Origin: Pyropia haitanensis
Lineage: Eukaryota; Rhodophyta; Bangiophyceae; Bangiales; Bangiaceae
Assembly (NCBI GenBank): GCA_008729055.1
Contig: SDUX01000007.1
Coordinates: 1,598,064-1,662,063 of the forward strand
DNA: 64,000 nucleotides
Reading direction: 5' to 3'
The stretch's first letter is position 1, and each line of letters opens with the position of its first letter. The notes beneath the pieces are model-generated. The model was not told the origin of the DNA, ran no database searches, and saw nothing but the letters and a program-made list of their open reading frames with translations. The position numbers and the translations under genes are program-made. This document shows, piece after piece, positions 45,553 to 56,722 of this stretch.

Positions 45553-46242
45553 TCCTGAGGGTGTGAGAGAGGGGAGGGGCGGCTGCATGCGCGACGGGAA
45601 GGGAGAGGACGCGCAGGGCGCCGAGGGGGGACTTGCGGGGGGCGGGGAGGAGAGAGGGGCAGCGCCCGACCAACCGACCACAGCGTCTCTTGTCTTGACG
45701 TGCGCGCCAGACGGTGGCGCGCGCAGGTGCCGGCTATCACCACCACCAGCGGCGGGCCGGGCGGGACAACCGCGCCGCGCGGCCGCCAGCCACCGGCAGC
45801 GCCGCACCGCCCCCCGGTACGCGCAGCCGTGCGGCAACCACGGGTGCAGCGCACCGCCCCCCCCCTCCCCGGACCAGCACTCCCTCCCGACCCATCCGTC
45901 GCTCACGGAGGCAGCGCGGCAGTTGGTGGGACGAGCCCGCCGCCGCCCTGCTCCGCGGCCGCCACCGCGGCGGCCGCGGCAGCTCGGCCGACCCGCGACC
46001 CGACGGACGCGGCCGGCGGCCGGCGCAACCGAGGCGACGCGGACGGTGACGCCGCCGCCGCTGCCGTCACTGGCGCCCCCACCGCCGCCACCGCCGCAAC
46101 GCGCCGCGGCCCGCACCGCCGCCGCCTCCCGCAGCGGCCGCCGCCAGCCACCGCAGGCCAAAGCGTTTTGTACCTTTGCGCCGCTGGGACCGCCCACCGC
46201 GTCACGCCCGCGCCCGTGTCGAGGGCGGGGCGGCGGCCGACG

Positions 46243-46298
<56 letters not shown>
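45553..46298. other. Gap between the amine-oxidase-like and TrmB-like genes
   Basis: Convergent 3' flanks. GC-rich throughout, ending in a pure GCC triplet run (46247-46298). The minus-strand frame of the TrmB-like gene stays open to 45903 but loses recognisable similarity at the triplet run. Confidence 0.5.
46247..46298. repeat. GCC trinucleotide tract
   Basis: Seventeen consecutive GCC units. It lies exactly where recognisable homology of the TrmB-like protein stops, and may mark an expansion that disrupted the C-terminal end. Confidence 0.9.
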
Positions 46299-47230
46299 TT
46301 TGGCGTGAAGGACGAGGACCCCCCCCAGGGTGAGCAGCGCCGGCAGCACCGGGTGGGACCCCCACCGATTGCCAACGTCCCCCGCCGACGGGTACGGGTT
46401 GGGGCAGAGCAGGTAATGCTAGGTGGGCGCCCAGCCCGCGTCAGCCGCTAGGCGCCACAGGTCCACCACGTCCGCTCGGAGCAGCAGCACATTGCTCCCG
46501 TCATCGCCAACGTCTCCCTCACCGCCTTCCTCCCCCTCTCCATCCCTCTCCCCCTCCCCCTCCCTCTCCACACCGCCGCCGGCGGCCACCACCCCCACCC
46601 GCCGCCGGTACGCGACGTTGCGCGACAGCCGCACGTGCGAGCGGTCCACGCCAGCCACTACCGCCGCCGCGTGGCGGCCCGCTCCCAGCGCCCGCGTCGA
46701 CGCGCCCGCCCCGCAGCAACAATCCAACACCCGCGGCCGGCCGCGGCGGGCGGGCACGGCCAGCCACGCGGCGGCCGTCGCAGCCGCCGCCGCCGTGGGC
46801 GCCGCGACGGGCCGCGACGGGCCGCGACGCCGCCCACACGGGGACCGTGTCGACCGCGCGGGACGCGGCGGCGGCGGCACGCCGCGTGTCGCCACGGGCG
46901 GGGATGGTGTCGACGGCGACGCGGGCCTCGTCGGTGAGCGCACCGCGGCGGCGGCGCTTTGCCGCCGTCGCCGTCGCCGCTGCCGCTGCCGCCGCTGCCG
47001 CCGCTGCCGCCGCTGTCGTTCCCGGCGCCGCCGGTACCGGCACTGGCGGGCACGCCCGCCGCGGCGGTCGATGTGGTCACCGCTGCGCGTGGCGGCGCCG
47101 CCGCGCCGGTCAGCCGTGGCGGCCGACGCGGCGCCGCCGGCCGCGGGCCGCCGCGGCCGGCCGCGGCCGCGGCAGCGGCGGCGGCGGCCAGGCGGCGGGG
47201 GCCCCAGGGGGCGGCGCCCCCAAACGCCAT
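46299..47230 (-). pseudogene. TrmB-like SAM-dependent methyltransferase, disrupted
   Basis: The core RPRVLDCCCGAGASTRAL, then VAGVDRSHVRLSRN, NVLLLRADVVDLWRLAADAGW and HYLLCPNPYPSAGD with RWGSHPVLPALLTLGG, follows the order of bacterial-type tRNA (guanine-N7)-methyltransferase-like proteins that carry a YPNPWPK signature. Three faults are visible. A 10-bp unit is duplicated in tandem (46801-46810 and 46811-46820); taking one away joins the upstream and downstream frames seamlessly at SRPVAAPT. An in-frame TAG (complement of 46419-46421) lies between AGWAPT and HYLLCPNP. The C-terminal third dissolves into Ala at the GCC run. The N-terminal frame is uncertain; an ATG at 47230 fits a Kozak start and an Ala-rich leader. 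A recently inactivated gene is the simplest reading; stop readthrough or assembly error are alternatives. Confidence 0.72.
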
Positions 47231-48025
47231 GGGCGGCAGCTGCGTGGCGGGATGAGAAGGGGGGACGGGAAGCAAGAGGGAAGGGGGGGGCGCGGCGGCG
47301 GATTAGGGGGAGGGGGGATTGGGCGACTGCGCGTCGGCCGCCGGCGTCGGCGGAGCGCCCGTCCGTGCAAGTGCGCGCAGCCTTGAGATCACTGTCCGCA
47401 CGCTGGTTTCCTCGTGACTTGGCCGCGGCGCGCACCGACGAGCGACCGCCGACGGACAGTCACCAACCCCTCCTCCCCCTTGCCGCTTCTCCTACTCCCC
47501 CCCCGCTCCCATGCGGCCGCCGTCGTGACAGCGACACCAGCAGAGGCGCCTCCCCCTCCCCCCCACCCGACCCACCGCCACGACCACCGTGTCACATCCG
47601 ACGCCGACCGCGTCGCCGCCGCGGCGGGCCGCCCACGGCACGTCCCCCGCCAGGCGGCGGGCGCCCCCCACGCGGCGGCCGCCCCCGCGCTCGGGCTCAG
47701 ACGGCCGCCACTGTGGCGGCGGCAGGGGCGGCGGCGGCGGCGGCGGGCGGCGGCGGGCGGCGGGCGACGGGCGGTGGCGGTGGCGCCCGCCGCCGCGCGA
47801 CGCGCGGCCGCCGGTCGCGGACGGTCGGCGGCGGCTGCGGCGGCCGCAACAGCGCGCTGCCGCCGCTTTGGCCGCGGCGGGGTGCCCATCCCTGGGGGTT
47901 GTGCGTCGCCCCGCCTTCCGTCGCGGTCATCCTTGCACGCCTGTCGCCGCCGCCGGCCTGGCGGCCGCGTCCCGCTGCCGTCGGCAGTGGGCAAGGGGTG
48001 CCGGGGAGGGAAGGGGCGGACGCCC

Positions 48026-48056
<31 letters not shown>

Positions 48057-48070
48057 TGCTGCTGCTGCTG

Positions 48071-48134
<64 letters not shown>

Positions 48135-48565
48135 TGCCGCCGCCGCCGCTGCCGCCACCGCCGTCACCCCCTGCGGCGGACACTGCCGGCGCGGCCGCGG
48201 GCGCCCGCCACCGCGGCGGCGGGCGGACGCTGCGCCGGCCGCCGCCGCGGCTGCCGACGCGGCCGCCGCCCGCACCTTCCACCTCCCCGTGCCGGTGCCC
48301 GGCTGCCGCAGCGTCCCGCGCCGCTGACGTGCCGGCGTGGCCGCGGCGGCTCGGTGAGGGTGGAACGGGCCAAGTGGGGGGGGGGGGGGACAATACGAAA
48401 AAGACGGTCCAACGCAGCTCCCGGGCCGCGCTGCGTAGGGCAAAAACTCACCATCCGACTGACGGTAGGCAGCACGTTAGTGGGCATCCCCCCTCCCTCT
48501 GCAGTCCTCCTCCCCATTCAGCACTGAAGTAAATGGTGCCCTGCACTTTGTTCCCTCAGCACGGC
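47231..48565. other. Gene-poor stretch with a CTG/CCG microsatellite
   Basis: 47380-47480 is relatively balanced in composition; the rest is GC-rich. Apart from the trinucleotide tract nothing is recognised. Frames on both strands are open because of composition. Confidence 0.5.
48027..48161. repeat. CTG then CCG trinucleotide microsatellite
   Basis: About 25 CTG units with interspersed CTC (48027-48101), passing into CCG/CCGCTG units. Poly-Leu on the plus strand, poly-Ser, poly-Gln or poly-Ala on the minus strand. I see no flanking coding sequence that would make it a coding repeat. Confidence 0.88.
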
Positions 48566-51500
48566 CACCACGCCACCACCCACACCCCACCACGCCGACC
48601 CCACCCGCCGGCCCTCGCGACGCACCAGCAGGGGGGGGAGCGATGGCAGGCGGTTGTCGCGGCGACCCTGGCCGTGGGGGCGGCGACATCAGTGACGGTG
48701 GGAACGGCGGCATCATGGGAGACCGCCATCTCCTCCGCCATTGTCGCCGTCCCCACCATCGCCGCTGCCGCCACCCTCAGGCCGCTGCGACGACCGCCCC
48801 CCCTCGCTCCCCCCCCCCATCCACGAGCTCCGGCGGACGCTGCGGCCCGTGCCCAGCTCCGTCGTCTTCATTCGAGGGTGAGAGCGCTGGCAGACGGGCG
48901 TCACGGCGACCCTGGCCGTGGCGGCGGCGACAGCGACGACAGTGATGACGGCAGCGACGTCCCTGGCAGTTGCGGCAGACAGCCAGGTGCCCATAACGAT
49001 GGTAAAGCCGGTGAGGACGGCAGTGACGACGGCTAGGGCCATAGCCGCCGCCACCACCACCCCCACCGACTGCACCACCGTCATAAACACCTGTCTCTCC
49101 ACCACCCCCGCCAAAAACGTCGCCGACGCCACAACCATCGCCGCTGCCGCCGCCCCCAGGCCGCCGTGACGTCCGCCCCCCACCACTCCCCCCCCCGAAA
49201 GAGCCCGACAGAGCCGGACGCAGCGCCCGCCGCAACTCGTGAATGGCGCTGCCCACCCCGCCCACCCGCACTCGCCCACACCACGCCCAAACCCAAAAAA
49301 AAAAAAAAACAGACACGCCCTCCCCTCGCCGCGCCCACAACACGAATCCCCTTGCCGCCGCCTTGCCCATCTTGTCCGCATCCGCCCAGTCCAGCGCCCG
49401 CCACCACCTGTTGACAGACAACCAAACACAAGCACAATCAGAACAGCCACCGTCATCCCCCACCACCACACCACACCTCATCAGCGTCGATCTCTCCATC
49501 AACGCAGCCACCCCACCCTCTCTCGCCTCCCCCCCCCCACCCGCACTCGCGCCAACGACGCCCCCACCCAAAAGCACACCCACCCTCCCCCCCCTCACCC
49601 CCCCCCGCCGTCCTTACTCCCTCGCCGCCGTCTCGCCTGCCGCGTCCGCGTCCGCCCAGCTCTGCGCCCGCCCCCACCTGTTGACAGACAACCAAACACA
49701 AGCACAATCAGAACAGCCACCGTCATCCCCCACCACCACACCACACCTCATCAGCGTCGATCTCTCCATCAACGCAGCCACCCCACCCTCTCTCGCCTCC
49801 CCCCCCCCACCCGCACTCGCGCCAACCACGCCCCCACCCAAAAGCACACCCACCCTCCCCCCCCTCACCCCCCCCCGCCGTCCTTACTCCCTCGCCGCCG
49901 TCTCGCCTGCCGCGTCCGCGTCCGCCCAGCTCTGCGCCCGCCCCCACCTGTGGTCAACCAACCACGCACAAACACAATCAAAACAGCCAAAGACACACAG
50001 CCGCCACAGCACCACCTCACCCCCACGTCAGCCCGTCCCTCGCCGCGACCACCCCACCCTCCCTCGCCTCCCCCCCCCGCACCCGCACTCGCGCCAACCA
50101 CGCCCCCACCCAAAAGCACACCCACCCTCCCCCCCCTCACCCCCCCCCGCCGTCCTTACTCCCTCGCCGCCGTCTCGCCTGCCGCGTCCGCGTCCGCCCA
50201 GCTCTGCGCCCGCCCCCACCTGTGGTCAACCAACCACGCACAAACACAATCAAAACAGCCAAAGACACACAGCCGCCACAGCACCACCTCACCCCCACGT
50301 CAGCGCGTCCCTCTCCACCACCACGCCACCACCCACACCCCACTACGCCCACCCCACCCGCCGGTCCTCGCGCCGTACCAGCAGGGGGGGGAGCGATGGC
50401 AGGCGGTTGTCGCGGCGACCCTGGCCGTGGGGGCGGCGACATCATTGATGGTGGTAACGGCGGCATCATGGGAGACCGCCATCTCCTCCGCCATTGTCGC
50501 CGTCACCACCATCGCCGCTGCCGCCACCCCCAGGCCGCCGCGACTACCGCCCCCCCTCGCTCCCCCCCCCCATCCACGAGCTCCGGCGGACGCTGCGGCC
50601 CGTGCCCAGCTCCGTCGTCTTCATTCGAGGGTGAGAGCGCTGGCAGACGGGCGTCACGGCGACCCTGGCCGTGGCGGCGGCGACAGCGACGACAGTGATG
50701 ACGGCAGCGACGTCCCTGGCAGTTGCGGCAGACAGCCAGGTGCCCATAACGATGGTAAAGCCGGTGAGGACGGCAGTGACGACGGCTAGGGCCATAGCCG
50801 CCGCCACCACCACCCCCACCGACTGCACCACCGTCATAAACACCTGTCTCTCCACCACCCCCGCCAAAAACGTCGCCGACGCCACAACCATCGCCGCTGC
50901 CGCCGCCCCCAGGCCGCCGTGACGTCCGCCCCCCACCACTCCCCCCCCCGAAAGAGCCCGACAGAGCCGGACGCAGCGCCCGCCGCAACTCGTGAATGGC
51001 GCTGCCCACCCCGCCCACCCGCACTCGCCCACACCACGCCCAAACCCAAAAAAAAAAAAAAACAGACACGCCCTCCCCTCGCCGCGCCCACAACACGAAT
51101 CCCCTTGCCGCCGCCTTGCCCATCTTGTCCGCATCCGCCCAGTCCAGCGCCCGCCACCACCTGTTGACAGACAACCAAACACAAGCACAATCAGAACAGC
51201 CACCGTCATCCCCCACCACCACACCACACCTCATCAGCGTCGATCTCTCCATCAACGCAGCCACCCCACCCTCTCTCGCCTCCCCCCCCCCACCCGCACT
51301 CGCGCCAACGACGCCCCCACCCAAAAGCACACCCACCCTCCCCCCCTCACCCCCCCCCGCCGTCCTTACTCCCTCGCCGCCGTCTCGCCTGCCGCGTCCG
51401 CGTCCGCCCAGCTCTGCGCCCGCCCCCACCTGTTGACAGACAACCAAACACAAGCACAATCAGAACAGCCACCGTCATCCCCCACCACCACACCACACCT

Positions 51501-53735
51501 CATCAGCGTCGATCTCTCCATCAACGCAGCCACCCCACCCTCTCTCGCCTCCCCCCCCCCACCCGCACTCGCGCCAACCACGCCCCCACCCAAAAGCACA
51601 CCCACCCTCCCCCCCCTCACCCCCCCCCGCCGTCCTTACTCCCTCGCCGCCGTCTCGCCTGCCGCGTCCGCGTCCGCCCAGCTCTGCGCCCGCCCCCACC
51701 TGTGGTCAACCAACCACGCACAAACACAATCAAAACAGCCAAAGACACACAGCCGCCACAGCACCACCTCACCCCCACGTCAGCCCGTCCCTCGCCGCGA
51801 CCACCCCACCCTCCCTCGCCTCCCCCCCCCGCACCCGCACTCGCGCCAACCACGCCCCCACCCAAAAGCACACCCACCCTCCCCCCCCTCACCCCCCCCC
51901 GCCGTCCTTACTCCCTCGCCGCCGTCTCGCCTGCCGCGTCCGCGTCCGCCCAGCTCTGCGCCCGCCCCCACCTGTGGTCAACCAACCACGCACAAACACA
52001 ATCAAAACAGCCAAAGACACACAGCCGCCACAGCACCACCTCACCCCCACGTCAGCGCGTCCCTCTCCACCACCACGCCACCACCCACACCCCACTACGC
52101 CCACCCCACCCGCCGGTCCTCGCGCCGTACCAGCAGGGGGGGGAGCGATGGCAGGCGGTTGTCGCGGCGACCCTGGCCGTGGGGGCGGCGACATCATTGA
52201 TGGTGGTAACGGCGGCATCATGGGAGACCGCCATCTCCTCCGCCATTGTCGCCGTCACCACCATCGCCGCTGCCGCCACCCCCAGGCCGCCGCGACTACC
52301 GCCCCCCCTCGCTCCCCCCCCCATCCACGAGCTCCGGCGGACGCTGCGGCCCGTGCCCAGCTCCGTCGTCTTCATTCGAGGGTGAGAGCGCTGGCAGACG
52401 GGCGTCACGGCGACCCTGGCCGTGGCGGCGGCGACAGCGACGACAGTGATGACGGCAGCGACGTCCCTGGCAGTTGCGGCAGACAGCCAGGTGCCCATAA
52501 CGATGGTAAAGCCGGTGAGGACGGCAGTGACGACGGCTAGGGCCATAGCCGCCGCCACCACCACCCCCACCGACTGCACCACCGTCATAAACACCTGTCT
52601 CTCCACCACCCCCGCCAAAAACGTCGCCGACGCCACAACCATCGCCGCTGCCGCCGCCCCCAGGCCGCCGTGACGTCCGCCCCCCACCACTCCCCCCCCC
52701 GAAAGAGCCCGACAGAGCCGGACGCAGCGCCCGCCGCAACTCGTGAATGGCGCTGCCCACCCCGCCCACCCGCACTCGCCCACACCACGCCCAAACCCAA
52801 AAAAAAAAAAAAACAGACACGCCCTCCCCTCGCCGCGCCCACAACACGAATCCCCTTGCCGCCGCCTTGCCCATCTTGTCCGCATCCGCCCAGTCCAGCG
52901 CCCGCCACCACCTGTTGACAGACAACCAAACACAAGCACAATCAGAACAGCCACCGTCATCCCCCACCACCACACCACACCTCATCAGCGTCGATCTCTC
53001 CATCAACGCAGCCACCCCACCCTCTCTCGCCTCCCCCCCCCCACCCGCACTCGCGCCAACCACGCCCCCACCCAAAAGCACACCCACCCTCCCCCCCTCA
53101 CCCCCCCCCGCCGTCCTTACTCCCTCGCCGCCGTCTCGCCTGCCGCGTCCGCGTCCGCCCAGCTCTGCGCCCGCCCCCACCTGTGGTCAACCAACCACGC
53201 ACAAACACAATCAAAACAGCCAAAGACACACAGCCGCCACAGCACCACCTCACCCCCACGTCAGCCCGTCCCTCGCCGCGACCACCCCACCCTCCCTCGC
53301 CTCCCCCCCCCGCACCCGCACTCGCGCCAACCACGCCCCCACCCAAAAGCACACCCACCCTCCCCCCCCTCACCCCCCCCGCCGTCCTTACTCCCTCGCC
53401 GCCGTCTCGCCTGCCGCGTCCGCGTCCGCCCAGCTCTGCGCCCGCCCCCACCTGTGGTCAACCAACCACGCACAAACACAATCAAAACAGCCAAAGACAC
53501 ACAGCCGCCACAGCACCACCTCACCCCCACGTCAGCCCGTCCCTCGCCGCGACCACCCCACCCTCCCTCGCCTCCCCCCCCCACCCGCACTCGCGCCAAC
53601 GACGCCCCCACCCAAAAGCACACCCACCCTCCCCCCCCTCACCCCCCCCCGCCGTCCTTACTCCCTCGCCGCCGTCTCGCCTGCCGTGTCCTCGTCCGCC
53701 CAGCTCTGCGCCCGCCGCCACCTGTTGTCTTTTCA
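48566..53735. repeat. Higher-order tandem repeat array (three ~1.75-kb units)
   Basis: The whole block repeats at offsets of about 1753 and 1751 bp. Each unit has a complex ~840-bp part (for example 50320-51160, containing an A15 run) and a run of ~270-bp monomers beginning CTGTTGACAGACAACC (type A) or CTGTGGTCAACCAACC (type B). Monomer starts: A 49408, A 49678, B 49948, B 50220; A 51161, A 51430, B 51700, B 51972; A 52912, B 53181, B 53452, ending at 53721. The third unit lacks one A monomer. The first unit is slightly diverged at its left end. The plus strand is strongly C-rich. No transposase or other domain is present. Confidence 0.93.
49408..50490. repeat. ~270-bp monomers of unit 1 (A, A, B, B)
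   Basis: Four monomers of 269-272 bp. A and B types share their right halves (the CCCACCCAAAAGCACACCC block and the GCCGTCTCGCCTGCCGCG block) and differ in the left ~110 bp. The fourth monomer runs into the complex part of unit 2 at about 50315. Confidence 0.85.
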
Positions 53736-54690
53736 CGCCGCACCAGCAGAATCAAACCTGTCGCCGTCATTGCACACCACGACAGTACCTGTTGTCAGAA
53801 TCCACCTTTCCGTTACAGAGCGCAACTCACCCTCCCTCGGCACTATCCCCCGTTCTCTCCATCGTCGGAAGCACGCCGTCACCAAACGACCAAAGGACAG
53901 AATAACCAACGACACCCAGAACCGGGACCGCGACGCATGAGGCGGCGTCGCCCTTCGCCGACGGCCAGTCCGCCCAGCCCGCTGCCCAAAGCACTGCGTA
54001 ATAGCAGCGTGCAGTGGCGCCGCGCGCCGGCGGCAAGGAGCGCGGGAGCGACCCCCCCCCACACGGCGCGGGCGCGATGCAGAGTCAGCGCCACCGCAGA
54101 CCCGCACGCGCCAAAACCCCCCCCCTCCACCACACGAGTGAAAGAGGAAGGCCACAGGAATAGCTCCGACACCATGGGCGGAAGCTACCTGTTGCGGATC
54201 GAGCAGGGGCGTGGACGGACAGGCCGCCAGCGAAAGGCCACACACACAAACACACGCACACAGGCGACGGAACAGGGTGCCACGGTCAAAAAAAAAAACA
54301 CAGTCGCCACCGTGGCGCCGCCCCGCCGCCGTCGTCCGCCGACGGCCACCTCGCCCTGCACCCCCTCCCTGCACCACTGCGTATTTCAGCAGCGGGCAGT
54401 GACGTCGCGGGCGGGAAGGAGAGGCGGCGCGGCGCCCCCCCTCCCCGGCGCGGGCGCAATACAGGGGGCGGCGCTCTCACGCCACCGTTGTTCGCGCGTG
54501 CCGTCCCCGCTCCCCCAAAAACAGAAAGCGGGGAACGGCACCAGGGATGTCTATGTCCTCAAACGAGGACCGCCTGGCGTGAACCGGGGAGGAGGTAGAG
54601 AAGGATGACCGCCGACGGACGGCAGACGGGCGGGACGCACCCAAGCAGGCAGACACCGACAGGCAGAGCAAAGAGGAAAACAAACGATGG
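53736..54690. other. Flank of the array with a diverged duplication
   Basis: Sequence around 53960-54090 (CACTGCGTAATAGCAGCG, then CGGCGGCAAGGAG, a C run and CGGCGCGGGCGCGATGCAG) reappears in altered form at 54340-54470, about 380 bp on. No gene is recognised. Confidence 0.6.
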
Positions 54691-55530
54691 CCTACCGCCA
54701 ATAGATGCCGTCGAGAGGAGGTTGGCACTCCGTCGACAGCACCGCCGCGACGCCGCTCCCGCCCCCGGCCGTCGGATCGCCGTCGTCGCGCGGAAGCGAT
54801 CGGGGCAGCAACAGGATTGGGGTGGACGTCACGGAGGAAGGAGAGGGACGGCGGCGGGTCGACCGCACGCCCCACCTCCCGCCACCGCGGCGGGCTTGGC
54901 ACCCCCAACCCCCGCCGGCGCCACCGGCCGCCTCCACCGCGCGCGCGGCAGCGGCCCGCGATGCGCCGCCGCCGCGGCAGTCTGCGGCCACAGCCGCCGC
55001 GCGGGCGGGGGCGCCCGCCACGCACCGCCCAATGGCAGCCGCCGCAACGGCCGCGACGGCTGGTACAGCGGCGGGGGCGGCGGCGGCAACGCCAGCCGCA
55101 TCGGGAACCGCGGCAACGGCGGCACGCCGTTGCCACCAGTCCACCGCGGCGGCCGGCGGCCCCCCCGCGGGTGCGCGGGCGGGCGGGCGCGGGGGCGGCC
55201 CGCCCGCCGCCGCCGCCAGAGAGGGGAGGGCGGGGCGGGCGCGGCGGCGGGCGCAACGGCAGCGGCAACGGGCCGCGGCACCGGCGGCGTGCCGTCGACG
55301 CCCGCCCGTCGCGGCGGCCAGCGCCCCGCCGCGGCGTGCGCGTGGCCGGGCGCGGGGGTGGCACGCGCACCGCCGCCGTGGGCGAGGTACAACAGGAGGG
55401 CGGGGCGAGGCGGTGGCGGGAACGGGTAGCGGAGGGCACCGCGACTACCGGCAGGGGTAGCGGGAAGCCAGGGGGAGAGGCACCCGCCCGTACGGGATGG
55501 CGGGAGCCCGCACGGGCGGGCGGGCGAGCG

Positions 55531-55700
55531 GGCAGGGAGACCAGCGGTCGGGGGCGGTGCCGTTGGCGCGGATCGCGCCGCACGCGCGGGCGGGGTCGGC
55601 ACGCCGCGGCCCCGCGGCAGGGAGACCAGCGGTCGGGGGCGGTGCCGTTGGCGCGGATCGCGCCGCACGCGCGGGCGGGGTCGGCACGCCGCGGCCCCGC
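55531..55700. repeat. Tandem duplication of an 85-bp unit
   Basis: 55531-55615 is repeated at 55616-55700 with no difference seen. The period is not a multiple of three, so any frame crossing it shifts between the copies. Confidence 0.88.
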
Positions 55701-56691
55701 GGCGCGCGGGACGGCGGCGGGCGACGCGACCGATGGGGGGCGGGCTCGGCTGGCGGGAGTCCGCCGCGCAGGGGTGCGCGGCGTGGTGTGGGGCGGGCCG
55801 GGCGGGGCGGCGGGGGGGGGCACGGCGGGACGGGGGACGGGGGCGGGCGCCGCGGATGCGCGGCGGGGAGGGGCGCCGCGGCGCCGGGTGGGGCGCCGCA
55901 GCGCGCGCCGGGGGAGGCGTGGCACGGCGGCGTGGGGCGGCCCGCGGAGTCGTGGGCGGCGCGCGCGTCCCGCGGCGGCCGCGGCGCCGCGCCTCGATCT
56001 GACGGCGCTGGCGCGAGGGCGTGCCGCCGTGGGTGGGCGGTTTTGGGGGGGAGGGGCACCAACCGCCGCACGCGCCGTGGCGGGTGCTGGGTGGCGGCCG
56101 CCCGCAGAGGCGGCAGCAGAGGGGGGGGGGTGGGGGGGGAGCAGCCGTAGAGGGTACGGTCTGGTGGGTGCCGCGGGCGGTGCTCGTGGGGGGTGGCGGC
56201 GGTTGGCGATGGGGTTTCAAACGCGGCCGGGGCGGCCGGCGACGGCGCGAGCAGCCCCGCCCCCTCCCCACCGCCCGCATCGGCGGCGGTGCGGCGGCCG
56301 CCGTCGCCGCCGCGGCTCCGCGGCACCGCGGGCGGCCCCCCCGCGCGCCGCCCCTGCCGGAGCATACGCCCCGCTGCTGGCCCAGCGGCCGTCGCGCTCG
56401 TCGCGCGCCTGCGCCCCCCCCCCCCCTCCGACGACACCCCCAACCCAAAACCGCCGACGCCGCGCGGCGTCGACGCGCCCGCCCCGACGGCGGGCCCGCC
56501 GCCCGCTTCTTTTGCCGCTGGCGCGATACGTCAGCGTTTGGGATTGGGGTGTGGAGTGGCGGCGGCGGGCGGGAAGCGGGGATGGGATGCTGGCCGGGTG
56601 CGCCGGGGTGCCCACGCGTGGCCACGTCCCAAACCGGGACGGTGGCCGTTGACTACTGGTCCTGTGCGGGAGGGCGGGCGCGGCGGCCCGC

Positions 56692-56722
56692 ACACGAGAG
56701 GCGGCTGACGGCCGCCTCTCGT
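56692..56722. repeat. Perfect 13-bp hairpin
   Basis: Arms 56692-56704 (CACGAGAGGCGGC) and 56710-56722 are exact reverse complements around a 5-base loop TGACG. It lies in gene-poor sequence, so a terminator or structured transcript role is not supported by context. Confidence 0.8.

Noticed and set aside
48027..48161. A poly-Gln or poly-Leu coding expansion
   Set aside because: No non-repetitive coding sequence flanks the tract in any frame.
48566..53735. CRISPR-like array
   Set aside because: Repeats are ~270 bp and ~1.75 kb with no short repeat/spacer alternation, and the host context is eukaryotic.
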